DNA of 64,000 nucleotides. Origin: an uncultured Clostridia bacterium. GTDB lineage: Bacteria; Bacillota_A; Clostridia; TANB77; CAG-508. The notes below the pieces were generated by a model that worked only from the letters and a program-made list of their open reading frames with translations, was not told the origin of the DNA and made no database searches. The stretch lies in contig CALYAC010000005.1 in assembly GCA_944393405.1 (NCBI GenBank), forward strand, positions 1-64,000, read 5' to 3'. Shown piece by piece: positions 55,601-63,954 of this stretch. The position numbers and the translations under genes were made by a program. Within the stretch, counting starts at the first letter, position 1, and every line of letters begins with the position of its first letter.

Positions 55601-56418
55601 TATCTACCATTTATAATTCCAAATCCTTCTGAATCGAAATTCATTCCAGCTTGTTCTCTTAATCTGTATTGATTCGAACTAGGTGATGTTATCATTTGCC
55701 AACCCATATATGTATAACAAGTTCCGAAACCATCCGGAATTTCAATAGTTGTTCCTGCTGCTATTGTTCCTGCTGTCATTCCTGCTGCAGAATATTGTTT
55801 TTCTATTGTAAAATGCTTTAGTGCTGTATTTTTATCTGCTTCTGAACCTGTTTCATTGTATTTATCTATATATGATTGAAAAACTTCTGGTGAAACATAA
55901 GTCATAGTTTCTTTTGTTCCATCATCTTTTGCTCTTTTAAATTTTATAATTCCTTGTGTTTCAGTTGAATCTACATCTTTATTTAATTCTCTCCAAAATT
56001 TATCATCTAATGGTTCATCTATTTCGTCTTCCGGTCTTGTATCAGGATAATTTGTAACAATTTCAGCATTCATTAATTTAGATAATTCAGCTGGTCCATC
56101 TAAATATTCGTCTATTCTGCTATTATGTTTTCTCATTTCATCCCAAAGTTCTTGAGCAGACATACTTGTTCTTATTGTTCCATCTTGGTCTATAAGAACA
56201 TTTTGTGTAAATTGAGTTGCAGCATAAGGAACATTAGCCATATTCCCTTCTTCATATGCTCCATCTTGTCTTGTCATTTCATACCCTAATCCACCAACAA
56301 TAATTAGCGCTATTAAGACCATTGCAATTATTGGAAACGTCAACCTAGTAATATGTTTTGCAGTCTTTTTTAATACCTTTTTCATTTGAAATTTAAATTC
56401 TTGAAAACCGTTTCCCAT
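52690..56418 (-). CDS. Multi-domain wall hydrolase 1 of the secretion locus (M23, lysozyme-like, C39-like)
   Basis: A 1242-residue membrane-anchored protein. Membrane helix at about 21-47; an N-terminal beta-rich segment at about 215-350 with paired Cys; an M23/LytM endopeptidase domain at about 436-526 (DHGAIDIG, GPHVHFE zinc ligands); a core shared with hydrolase 2 at about 600-920; a phage-tail-lysozyme-like domain at about 933-1053 (GNIEGESSF with a likely catalytic Glu, FGLFQWGGGR); and a C39-type papain-like peptidase domain at about 1096-1240 (Cys in CGCGPTCFAM, His in GGHFILLSS). It probably opens the wall for assembly of the secretion channel. AAAGGAG precedes the ATG and a promoter lies at 56466-56495. 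Confidence 0.87.
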   Translation of the reverse strand: MGNGFQEFKFQMKKVLKKTAKHITRLTFPIIAMVLIALIIVGGLGYEMTRQDGAYEEGNMANVPYAATQFTQNVLIDQDGTIRTSMSAQELWDEMRKHNSRIDEYLDGPAELSKLMNAEIVTNYPDTRPEDEIDEPLDDKFWRELNKDVDSTETQGIIKFKRAKDDGTKETMTYVSPEVFQSYIDKYNETGSEADKNTALKHFTIEKQYSAAGMTAGTIAAGTTIEIPDGFGTCYTYMGWQMITSPSSNQYRLREQAGMNFDSEGFGIINGRYVIACTTTFGQVGDYIDFYIDTASGQIVLPCIIGDIKNQNDAGCNQWGHLDGQCVIEFVVDKDSWYNQKENPGTASNHPEWAGKVVKAINGGSYWDNPNFGKDSNIEANGSNSDKKDEDKKDDDDKKDDSSSSSDTLKWPTDGTTITSYFGLRDAPTAGASTDHGAIDIGVPTGTNVYAAKDGTVTIACFDDSAGNMIEIDHGGGFVTRYYHNSQLLVSVGDTVTQGQVIAKSGNTGTSTGPHVHFETRQNGVKVDPLSFKYENGMGTGTGVIGSGDSSDIKTKYVVKVATWSTRYEEVVADGEADPNPVIGYKDGETTYSMTAQTVDYQSMVSGYQMPFDYLWALIVTGRDKDFGLDLADLVYDSEIEITVHDNVTKVTDVDTYEYDRKTKWHTYEIKVDGSWSDTTTTTNPDTGETSTSTSTGEIHEGPHDGGEKEEIKHYKIIRTVKTSTDTLNISLTKADVWMVKYTQEFEFEKTDPVTTTGDPADMEQNREYPDSPDDSNEEDPAGIGKDYENSIRSQYSDKDTVNTTMTCKTDYYYAFDGSVTNKNTVETKKYNSSPKKIEGKDDPLSDETNFVTLLREREHHDTLTNIMSAPDWLFEMLEENDRTVDLLDLTKYLLYKASGVDYGVTEFDFETFDPANFAKIGLYGTQSGIGGIQGEIYDFFLAKGVPPAGVAAIMGNIEGESSFRTDASNGTHFGLFQWGGGRYDNLKQYASSQGKEWTDLNVQLEFAWQELEGSYSNVKDVLMNTTEESDIEYATWYFGRYFEVFFTGDSFEATKNKTAKRYEYAQKWYKEWEENHLSGGTIYYQGDYADVPYGDSSIAECGCGPTCFAMVASDYTGTQITPADAVAWCGNSYYAPGQGTYWSYFEAAATHFNLPCQVVDLGNNIDAAISQLQSGNLVISSQSAGIFTSGGHFILLSSIENGGIRVRDPNKNNAVNKGYKDRLFTREEIKASGKNYWAFVK

Positions 56419-56465
56419 TATACTCTCCTTTTATTACTACCCTTTAGCTATTGCATATTTTATAT

Positions 56466-56495
56466 ATTATACTATTTTTTGACACTTTTTTTCAA
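56466..56495 (-). promoter_or_regulatory. Promoter of the hydrolase 1 unit
   Basis: Minus strand TTGAAA (56490-56495), 18 bases, perfect TATAAT (56466-56471), 48 bp before the ATG. Confidence 0.65.
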
Positions 56496-56524
56496 TCTAA
56501 GTATTTTATACTTTTTATCTTTCG

Positions 56525-57496
56525 TTAGTCTAAATTAATTTCAAGTTTTTCATAATGATTTGTATTTTCATAAGCATTTGAATTATCATCTTTATAATTT
56601 GGCGCAATTCTTAAAAAGACAACTTTTTTAATATCTTTTTCTGTTCCATATTTGTTATAAAATTTAATTGTTATCTCTTTTGTTTCATTTTGACTTAATG
56701 TTAATTCTGGATCACTTATTTCTTGTGAATATGCTCCATATTTTATTTGTTTATCATCTTCTAAATACATTGAATCTGTATATATTCTATCATCTAGTTT
56801 TACTTCTCCTGATGTTTTGTTCGTAACCCTAAATGTATATGTTTGATAATCCATATATGTATCACTTCTTAGAACTGTCATACTTACTAAATTATTTTCA
56901 TTGCTTTTATTTATATCTTTTTTTCCTATATATCCATTTATATTTAGTTTTCCTTCTCCGTTTTCATCTTGAATAACACTTATATAATCCTGAAGATTTT
57001 CTCCTTCTGTATATACACCTGTTGCTAAAAAATCTTGTGTAAATTCAACTTTATATATATTCCCTGACCAGCTCTCTACTGATACTTTTCTTACATTTCC
57101 CCCAAAAACTTTGTTATAATAATTATTCGTAAAACTCTCTACAGTACCATACATTGCTTCTTTACATTCGTTACTAAGCATATTATATGCTTCATTAATG
57201 TTCTTTGAATTACAATATTCAGTAAACTTCTCTATATATCCAGCCATATTAATTTGACTGTCTGTTAAATCGTCTCCTGACAATACAGAATCTGCAGACT
57301 CCATTGTAATTGTATTAAAGTTATTATTTATTGTTTCTTTTTTGTCTTCCCTACTTCCTATTATTTCAGTTTCATCTGTTTTTTTAGGAATTAAGTTTAA
57401 AATAAGACTTATAATTACTACAATTATTATTAAAACTATAACAAACATAATTTTTGTTTTATTTCTTATATACCACTCTGCTATTTTCCTATTCAT
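56525..57496 (-). CDS. Membrane-anchored NTF2-like protein of the secretion locus
   Basis: A 323-residue protein with one N-terminal membrane helix (about 16-37), an outer NTF2-like segment at about 85-165 (INEAYNMLSNECKEAMYGTVESF), and a beta-rich C-terminal domain with a CARDB/DUF-like strand pattern (EISDPELTLSQNETKEITIKF). The NTF2-like part recalls VirB8/TcpC components of Gram-positive type IV systems, which is an inference from pattern. It begins 28 bp after the terminator that closes the VirB6-like gene, so it is expressed by readthrough or from its own promoter, which I could not locate. Confidence 0.7.
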   Translation of the reverse strand: MNRKIAEWYIRNKTKIMFVIVLIIIVVIISLILNLIPKKTDETEIIGSREDKKETINNNFNTITMESADSVLSGDDLTDSQINMAGYIEKFTEYCNSKNINEAYNMLSNECKEAMYGTVESFTNNYYNKVFGGNVRKVSVESWSGNIYKVEFTQDFLATGVYTEGENLQDYISVIQDENGEGKLNINGYIGKKDINKSNENNLVSMTVLRSDTYMDYQTYTFRVTNKTSGEVKLDDRIYTDSMYLEDDKQIKYGAYSQEISDPELTLSQNETKEITIKFYNKYGTEKDIKKVVFLRIAPNYKDDNSNAYENTNHYEKLEINLD

Positions 57497-57523
57497 TTTT
57501 TTCTCCTTTACTTTTTATTAAAA

Positions 57524-57549
57524 TAGAGCAGAAAAGATTTTCTGCTCTA
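57524..57549 (-). terminator. Terminator after the VirB6-like gene
   Basis: 12-base arms TAGAGCAGAAAA (57524-57535) and 57538-57549, then ATTTTAAT on the minus strand. Confidence 0.8.
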
Positions 57550-57579
57550 CTTTGATGTTTAATTAATTTATAAAAGCTG

Positions 57580-60372
57580 TTATATTGCTCCTGTAATGTT
57601 TCTTATTCCTTCAACATATTTCTTAACATCTTCTGGACTTAAACCTTTTTCACTTAGTCTACTTTCTAAGTCTTTTATCTTCTTATTGTCATTTCCAACT
57701 TCACTTGCAAGCCCTGCAAGTAAAACTCTTTCCTTACTTGCTCTATCACTACCAAATCCTTCTGCTTGCATTGCTTTTATAATTGTTTCATCATCTGTTA
57801 TACCATTTGCCCTATATTCTTGAGCTTCTTGCATTACTTGTTTTATATCACCTTTTGGTATATTCAATTTGTCTGCATAAAGTTTCTGTCTTTCTTTATC
57901 TTTCATAGCTTGCTTATCTTCAATTGCTAATTGTCTTGCTTTTTCAGCTTCTGCTCCATGTGCTGCAGTTGTATATGTAGATGCTATACTTTTTCCTGTC
58001 TCTTGAATTGAATCACTAAGTCCTCCTGCCATACCAACTGCTCCACTACCTGCTGCCCATCCTGTAGCTGCTCCTGCTGCACCATATTTTAATACATTCA
58101 TGTCGTTTCCAGACGCTAAACCTCCAGCAATTCCTATTCCTGCCGCTGTCGCTGCCAATCCACCTTTTAGTGCTGCTTTTCCAACTCTAGGGGCTGCATA
58201 TTTCAATCCTTGCATTCCTACAGCAGCCGCTCCTTTAGCACCAGCTGCAATATTAGATCCCAAAGTTCTTGCTGAATTTCTTATAGGTTTTGGAATAGCC
58301 CTTACTCCTCTGCCTGCTAAATCTCTTACTGATCTAGCTGCTCCGGTTACACCTCTAGTAAATGTTCCAACTGGAGTCTTATTCATAACATAATCTGAAG
58401 CAGAATGTAATCCTGTTCTTACTGCATTTGAAGCTCCTCTTACTCTTCCTTGTAATGCACTTCCTTGATATGCATCTCCAATCCATTGTCTTACACCTCT
58501 TGTATCACTTTCTCTTACTTCTCTTTCAAGTTGATCATATGTTTCTCTATTTGTATCTGCATCTCCAAATTGATTTTTCATATCATCAATGGCTTGTCTT
58601 TCACCTTGTAATCTATTCCATTCATCAGATTTTCCGTTTGGGTTATTTCCTCCGCCATTTCCATTTCCTGATCCCAATTGTCTTCTACCAGATTGTCCTG
58701 AATTACCTCCGCTACCTACTTGATCCATAAGTTCTCTAGTTTTTATTTTTCTATTAGAAGCTGTAGATGTTCCAGATCCTTTTCCGGCTCCAGCTCCTCC
58801 GCCAGCTCCAGCTTTTCCTTTTCTGCCTCCACTTAATCTACGTAATTGGTTTATACCAGCCATAGCTAGTGCTCCACCAACTGCTGAACCATTTGTATCT
58901 AATGTAGATGCTTTATCAAATCCAAAGAATCTCTTCAATATTTTTTCAGCTTCAAATATAAATCCAATAGCTACTATAGCATAAATCATATTATCATGTG
59001 CAAAATCTATTGCAGATCCTACAAGCATTGTATAAAGTATTAAATGGAAAGGTTGTATTAATAAATTAAATACATACTCTTTTATCCACATGTTAAATGC
59101 TTGTGCATTTCCATCACTTAACTTATCTAATGGATAAGTCATAGCTACAAGTGGTGCTATCATAGTTAAGAAAGCAAGCATTATTACCCTCTTTATATAT
59201 ACAACCAAGAAAGCAATCGTATAAAAAACTAATACTAAGAATAATATTACATATCCCAATTGCCTTAACAAAGAGTTATCTTCAGATAAGTTTGCATCCA
59301 TTTGCATATCAATTCTTAATGTTCCCATTAAGTTAGTTGGCCATAGATATTTACTTGAATCCTCAGTTATAAATCCTGCTTCCGAAAACCATTCTTCTGC
59401 CTTTACACCATTAGTTTCTGTTTCACCTGTATCTGGATCTGTTGTTACAATTTCCATTTCATAATCTTCTTCTCCTAGATTTGGCATTGTAACAATTACT
59501 GGTTTATTTATTGTATTTATTCCTTCAGATATTGCTTCTACTACCATTGTTGCAAATGACATTATATAATGCATAAAGAATAATATACACATTGCAACAA
59601 TCCAACTTGATAACTTTTCTTTATATTTTGCTTTGTCTTGTGCCGCACTACTAGTAACAATTCTAATACCTATATATAGTAATACTGATAACAATACTAC
59701 TAAAGCAAAATTTCTTAAAGTTAAATACCAACTTGATATTGTTGATTGTAGTCTTGATGCTGTTGAAATCTGGATTATTTCTTGGTCAGTTACAGTTGTC
59801 ATACTTCCGTCACTATAATCATTTGGTTGAAAGAAGTTTACATCTAACAACCCTATTTTATTTTGAAATATTTCTTCCGGACTTATCGCATAAACTGGCA
59901 AATAGAATGTATCTGGTAACATTGCAACTGCTATTTCATGTCCGGCATATGCTCCTACACCAGCTGCTACAAGACCTGGTACAATTGCTGCTAACGCTGT
60001 TCCACCTGTAACAATTGTTATTGCAACAACAGCTGCGACTCCAACGATTGCTCCTGCAACCATTCCAACAGTTTCCCAAAATCCTGCTTCATGTACAGCA
60101 ACTTTTATTAAGGAATTATCTATCGCCGCTACAGTTGCACCATCCGGATTATCAGGATCGGTTGGTATTCTAAATAAAATAGTCTGTATAAGGTTTACTG
60201 CTGCATCTCCTATAGCTAAAAGTAAATCTATTATAGGAGAAAGAAGCGTTCCGCCGATAACTTCTGCTACTCCTGCTTGGCTAATTGTAGGAGCAGAAAA
60301 GTTAAATATTATAACTATTACTAAAACTATTGCTATCTTTAGTGCTATACTTTTTTTAGTTAATTTTTCCAT
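57580..60372 (-). CDS. VirB6/TrbL-like polytopic membrane protein
   Basis: A 930-residue inner-membrane component. Signal-like helix at about 12-32, a hydrophobic pair at about 105-150 (VGAIVGVAAVVAITIVTGG), then helices at about 215-240, 255-280, 370-420 and 430-475, the multi-pass core expected of VirB6-type channel proteins. From about 500 the protein is soluble: a Gly/Ser-rich low-complexity linker (about 520-585), an Ala/Gly-rich segment with several short helices, and a charged coiled C terminus (ending about 930). The long Ala-rich tail is unusual and may face the cytoplasm. It follows VirB4 by 9 bp in the same unit. Confidence 0.8.
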   Translation of the reverse strand: MEKLTKKSIALKIAIVLVIVIIFNFSAPTISQAGVAEVIGGTLLSPIIDLLLAIGDAAVNLIQTILFRIPTDPDNPDGATVAAIDNSLIKVAVHEAGFWETVGMVAGAIVGVAAVVAITIVTGGTALAAIVPGLVAAGVGAYAGHEIAVAMLPDTFYLPVYAISPEEIFQNKIGLLDVNFFQPNDYSDGSMTTVTDQEIIQISTASRLQSTISSWYLTLRNFALVVLLSVLLYIGIRIVTSSAAQDKAKYKEKLSSWIVAMCILFFMHYIMSFATMVVEAISEGINTINKPVIVTMPNLGEEDYEMEIVTTDPDTGETETNGVKAEEWFSEAGFITEDSSKYLWPTNLMGTLRIDMQMDANLSEDNSLLRQLGYVILFLVLVFYTIAFLVVYIKRVIMLAFLTMIAPLVAMTYPLDKLSDGNAQAFNMWIKEYVFNLLIQPFHLILYTMLVGSAIDFAHDNMIYAIVAIGFIFEAEKILKRFFGFDKASTLDTNGSAVGGALAMAGINQLRRLSGGRKGKAGAGGGAGAGKGSGTSTASNRKIKTRELMDQVGSGGNSGQSGRRQLGSGNGNGGGNNPNGKSDEWNRLQGERQAIDDMKNQFGDADTNRETYDQLEREVRESDTRGVRQWIGDAYQGSALQGRVRGASNAVRTGLHSASDYVMNKTPVGTFTRGVTGAARSVRDLAGRGVRAIPKPIRNSARTLGSNIAAGAKGAAAVGMQGLKYAAPRVGKAALKGGLAATAAGIGIAGGLASGNDMNVLKYGAAGAATGWAAGSGAVGMAGGLSDSIQETGKSIASTYTTAAHGAEAEKARQLAIEDKQAMKDKERQKLYADKLNIPKGDIKQVMQEAQEYRANGITDDETIIKAMQAEGFGSDRASKERVLLAGLASEVGNDNKKIKDLESRLSEKGLSPEDVKKYVEGIRNITGAI

Positions 60373-60381
60373 ATTCTCCCC

Positions 60382-62364
60382 CTAATATCTATTGTCCGTT
60401 CTTTTTCCTTTTTGTACTAATTTGTTTAAGTTTGTTTCAACGAACTCAAATTCTTTTGATGTAGGTCTGATTTGTATAATTGCACTATCTCCGCCTACTT
60501 TTAGTAACCCTTCTCCTTTTAAACATGTAATTAAAAAGTTTGCTTCTCCTTCACTTAGTTTAAATACTTCTTTTAAGTATTGTATTTCTGCTTTATCTTG
60601 TGCTAAGAATAATTTAGTATCAGAAGATGTTAAAACTGCTTGTGCTTCTGGCTTTTCATAAAAGTCTTGGAATCTTTGTGAAATAATAGCAAGAGAAACA
60701 TTTCTCTTTCTAGCACGTCTTGCCATTGTATTTAAGAAATCTACGGCTTCTGGGAAAGGAAGTAACATCCAAGCCTCATCAACCAACACTCTTTTCTTAG
60801 CTGCTTTTGTTCTATCTTCACTATTTTTCTTAACGTATTTTTCCCATATCCACTCAAGTAATATTTGTTGCGCAAGTGGTCTTGCAAATTTTTCCTCAAG
60901 TTGTGATATGTCTAGGTTGATAAATAATGCTCCTTCTAGTAAATCAAAAGTAGATTGTCCATCAAAATATGCCATCTGTCCATCATATTCTCTTATGTAT
61001 TGTTTCATAACTTTTAATAAATAGCTATAATGGAAATTGTAGTCAGCATTTTTATTATCATCAGCTTTCTTTTGTATTCTTCTATACCAAGAACCTATTG
61101 TTGGCATGTCTTTTTTCTTACGTCCTAACATATTTCCTGATAAACTTCCTCCTGATGGTGCTGCTTCAAACAAGCTGTTTGGATCACTATTTATACCATG
61201 TGCAGCATATTCTTCTGCAACTGATTCTGCTATAATTTGTTTTGTAAGTTCGTTAACCTCTTCACTTCTTGTACTACCTTTAGCCATTGTAAGTAAAGCT
61301 TGCGTAACGTCTTCTACTTTATTTTCAACATTTAATACTAATTTATCTCTACCTGTAATTTCATCTTTGACTACTTCTGTTTCAATGTCGAATATATTTA
61401 TTACTGTCTTTGATGTTGGACTTATAACAACATTAATTCCCCCTAAGCTCTCCGCAACTATACTATACTCACCTTCAGCATCTAGTGCCAAGCTTTGAAC
61501 TCCCATTAAAACAGCCGATCTAGAAATTAATGTTTTCATAGTAACTGATTTACCAGCTCCTGACTTAGCAAATATAACCATGTTATAATTTGTAAGTGAA
61601 CTGTGGAAGTTATCAAAAAGTACTGGTACACCAGTTTGTTTATTAATTCCTAAAGGTACTCCTGTTGAATGTCCAACTTCTGATGTTGTAAACGGAAATA
61701 CTGTTCCCATTGATCTTCTATCAAATGTATGTGTTTTCTTTATTTTATCATCCATTAAAGGTAAATTTGATTTAAATGCTTCTTCTTGCATTCCCCATGC
61801 ACTTTTTATAGAAACTAGTGATTTAGACATTTCAGTTGATAAAAGTTTAGTATATCTCTCTAAATCCTCTAGATTATATGCAAATAATGTTGAAACAATT
61901 GATGCTTCATATAATTTATTAAATCCTGCTGCTATTTCATCTCTTAACTCTTCTGCTTCTAGTCTTTTTTGTCCTAAATCTGATTCTCTGTTTATATTAC
62001 CTCTATCTGCTGCAACAATTCTTTCTGTTTCAATTTCATTAATAACTCTATTTAATTCATTTTGAGATCTAGACTCTGGAATTGGATTTATGTATATTGA
62101 TGTATTAATATCTCCAAATAAGTACATATCTCTAAATAGTTCAGGGAAAGTACACATTCTTGGAAGTGTAGATACAAAGAAGCTTCTAGCATATCTAGTT
62201 ACATTTGATATTATTTCTAAATGATCGATGTTTGTTGCATCAATTCCAGAAGGAGCTATTAACTCTTTTATTGTTTTCTTTTTTAAAATTTGAAATTCAT
62301 CTGGCTTTGTATAATCATTAAGCTGTCTTCGTTGTTCTTCTTCTCTTAGTTTTTTCTTTGCCAT
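60382..62364 (-). CDS. virB4: VirB4-family type IV secretion ATPase
   Basis: A 660-residue ATPase that powers substrate transfer or pilus assembly in type IV secretion. N-terminal non-catalytic domain at about 45-235, then a RecA-like motor: Walker A FAKSGAGKSVTMK at about 267-279, Walker B KRVLVDEAWMLL at about 520-531, and the conserved ISQRFQDF and SDTKLFLAQD motifs near 560-590. Length is normal for VirB4/TraE of Gram-positive systems. GGAGG lies 11 bases before the ATG, and its start overlaps the upstream gene by 47 bp. No relaxase or VirD4 coupling ATPase is in the window. Confidence 0.92.
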   Translation of the reverse strand: MAKKKLREEEQRRQLNDYTKPDEFQILKKKTIKELIAPSGIDATNIDHLEIISNVTRYARSFFVSTLPRMCTFPELFRDMYLFGDINTSIYINPIPESRSQNELNRVINEIETERIVAADRGNINRESDLGQKRLEAEELRDEIAAGFNKLYEASIVSTLFAYNLEDLERYTKLLSTEMSKSLVSIKSAWGMQEEAFKSNLPLMDDKIKKTHTFDRRSMGTVFPFTTSEVGHSTGVPLGINKQTGVPVLFDNFHSSLTNYNMVIFAKSGAGKSVTMKTLISRSAVLMGVQSLALDAEGEYSIVAESLGGINVVISPTSKTVINIFDIETEVVKDEITGRDKLVLNVENKVEDVTQALLTMAKGSTRSEEVNELTKQIIAESVAEEYAAHGINSDPNSLFEAAPSGGSLSGNMLGRKKKDMPTIGSWYRRIQKKADDNKNADYNFHYSYLLKVMKQYIREYDGQMAYFDGQSTFDLLEGALFINLDISQLEEKFARPLAQQILLEWIWEKYVKKNSEDRTKAAKKRVLVDEAWMLLPFPEAVDFLNTMARRARKRNVSLAIISQRFQDFYEKPEAQAVLTSSDTKLFLAQDKAEIQYLKEVFKLSEGEANFLITCLKGEGLLKVGGDSAIIQIRPTSKEFEFVETNLNKLVQKGKRTDNRY

Positions 62365-63562
62365 CTTCTTTTGTACCTCCTTCTTTACTTACGTTTTTTT
62401 TACCTGCATTTCTTTCTGCTTTTTCTTTATTTATACTGTTAATTGCATCTTGTGCTACATCATATCCTACAGAAGCTGTATTTTGCTCTATAATTAATTT
62501 TGCAAGATTATCTATTAAGTTATCCATATTGTTTTCTTTCTTTTGTAAAGCTTTTTCTTTAGCTGATTGAGCTTCAATAACTTTTTCATTAGCTTTATTA
62601 AATGCTTGTTCTTCTATCTTCTCATCTAACATTCTCATTTTCTTATCTAAAACATCTTCTCCTGTTGAATATAGTTCATCATAACCTGCTCTTAATGCTT
62701 TATCTAGTCCAAATACTTCTTGTTCATCTCTATTATATGCAACATAAAGAAGTTCAACTAATTCTTCTGATGTAAGAATTCTACCATTTACTTCGCATCC
62801 AGCTAGTGTTCTAATAATTGATTGACATCTTGTATATAATTCTGAGAAAGCCATATTTGTTATTTCATCTTTATCAAAATCATCTGTTCCAGAATCTTCT
62901 GGTATATATGGAACAACTACATAGTAGCTTTGATTTAAGACATTTTTATTTAAACTCATTTTTTCAGTTGAATATATGATATCTTTTCCATATTCTGTAA
63001 GATTTCTTTGCTTTGTTAATTCATAATAAACTTGATCTAACTGTTCTTTCGTATAATTTCCAGAGCTCTTCATTTCTCTGTATCTCATTTCTTGTTTATT
63101 ATAATCGTCTTCTATTTGCTTAACTCTTGCTCTATACCCTTCCAAACTATTTTCTAGATTTATTGTTCTTGTTTGAACATATAATTGAACAGGATGTCTT
63201 ATTGTATTTAAAAATTGTATAAATCCTTCTTCAACTGCAACTTTTTCTACTTCTGACATTAAGTCATAATTTATACCCTGGCATTCTATTACCATTATAT
63301 ATTTAAATCCATCTTTTTGAATTATCATATTGTCTTCAATTCTATCAAATTCCATAAAATCTATTACAGATTGTACTGCAAAAGTTTTTGATTTTGGTAT
63401 TGCCTTTTCTTCTCCTCCTGTCGAAATTTTTTCTGATTTCCCTATTTTTTTCTCTTTTTTATCTTTTGTAGAAAAATACACTACTACAAGGATTCCTAAC
63501 AATATAAATATTGATATAATTATAATAGTAAAAATCATTCTCAAGTTATCTAAATTATCCAT
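62318..63562 (-). CDS. TraC/VirB4-N-like membrane protein
   Basis: A 414-residue protein with one N-terminal membrane helix (about 10-32). Its middle resembles the N-terminal domain of VirB4/TraC proteins (GFKYIMVIECQGINYDLMSE at about 85-105, IRHPVQLYVQTRTINLE at about 130-147, LAGCEVNGRILTSEELVELLY at about 258-278) but the ATPase motor is absent. The C terminus is coiled-coil and Lys-rich. It overlaps both the PrgI-like gene (8 bp) and virB4 (47 bp), which implies a coupled set. A membrane-tethered partner of VirB4 is inferred. GGAGG precedes the ATG. Confidence 0.72.
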   Translation of the reverse strand: MDNLDNLRMIFTIIIISIFILLGILVVVYFSTKDKKEKKIGKSEKISTGGEEKAIPKSKTFAVQSVIDFMEFDRIEDNMIIQKDGFKYIMVIECQGINYDLMSEVEKVAVEEGFIQFLNTIRHPVQLYVQTRTINLENSLEGYRARVKQIEDDYNKQEMRYREMKSSGNYTKEQLDQVYYELTKQRNLTEYGKDIIYSTEKMSLNKNVLNQSYYVVVPYIPEDSGTDDFDKDEITNMAFSELYTRCQSIIRTLAGCEVNGRILTSEELVELLYVAYNRDEQEVFGLDKALRAGYDELYSTGEDVLDKKMRMLDEKIEEQAFNKANEKVIEAQSAKEKALQKKENNMDNLIDNLAKLIIEQNTASVGYDVAQDAINSINKEKAERNAGKKNVSKEGGTKEDGKEKTKRRRTTKTA

Positions 63563-63899
63563 TCTTTTCTTCCTCCTTGTAAATATATATTTTTCTTCCT
63601 TTTGTTTTAAATTTAATTGCTCTTTTAATTATATTGTCTATATTTTCTCCACCAGTTTTTTGAGCAAATTTAAATTTTGCTAAATTTGGCATTTTTAATG
63701 TTCCTATTACAAATCCTATTAATGCAAAAATAGCAGTTATAACCACTCCTACCATTGTTAATCCTACAGCATGAAATATAAAATAAAAAATTAATCCAAC
63801 TGCTCCAGCTATAACTGTGTACATCATACTTTTACCTGTAAAAATGAATAAAATTCTACCTTCACCTTTTACACTTCTAGGCAAGTTATATGTTCCCAT
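63555..63899 (-). CDS. PrgI-like small membrane protein of a type IV secretion system
   Basis: A 114-residue protein of the PrgI family (PF12666 type), which in Gram-positive conjugative systems sits at the start of the transfer module next to VirB4. The N terminus TYNLPRSVKGEGRILFIFTGK is typical. Two adjacent membrane helices lie at about 28-62, and a basic tail follows. The start at 63899 has AAGGAGG upstream. It is the first visible gene of the secretion unit, with an extended -10 at 63946-63954. Confidence 0.85.
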   Translation of the reverse strand: MGTYNLPRSVKGEGRILFIFTGKSMMYTVIAGAVGLIFYFIFHAVGLTMVGVVITAIFALIGFVIGTLKMPNLAKFKFAQKTGGENIDNIIKRAIKFKTKGRKIYIYKEEEKNG

Positions 63900-63945
63900 A
63901 TGTGCTTCCTCCTTCGTTAATTATCCATAATCCTATATATTATAT

Positions 63946-63954
63946 ATTATATCA
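63946..63954 (-). promoter_or_regulatory. Possible extended -10 promoter of the secretion unit
   Basis: Minus strand TGA followed by TATAAT (63946-63951), 47 bp before the PrgI-like ATG. No clear -35 box. Confidence 0.4.
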
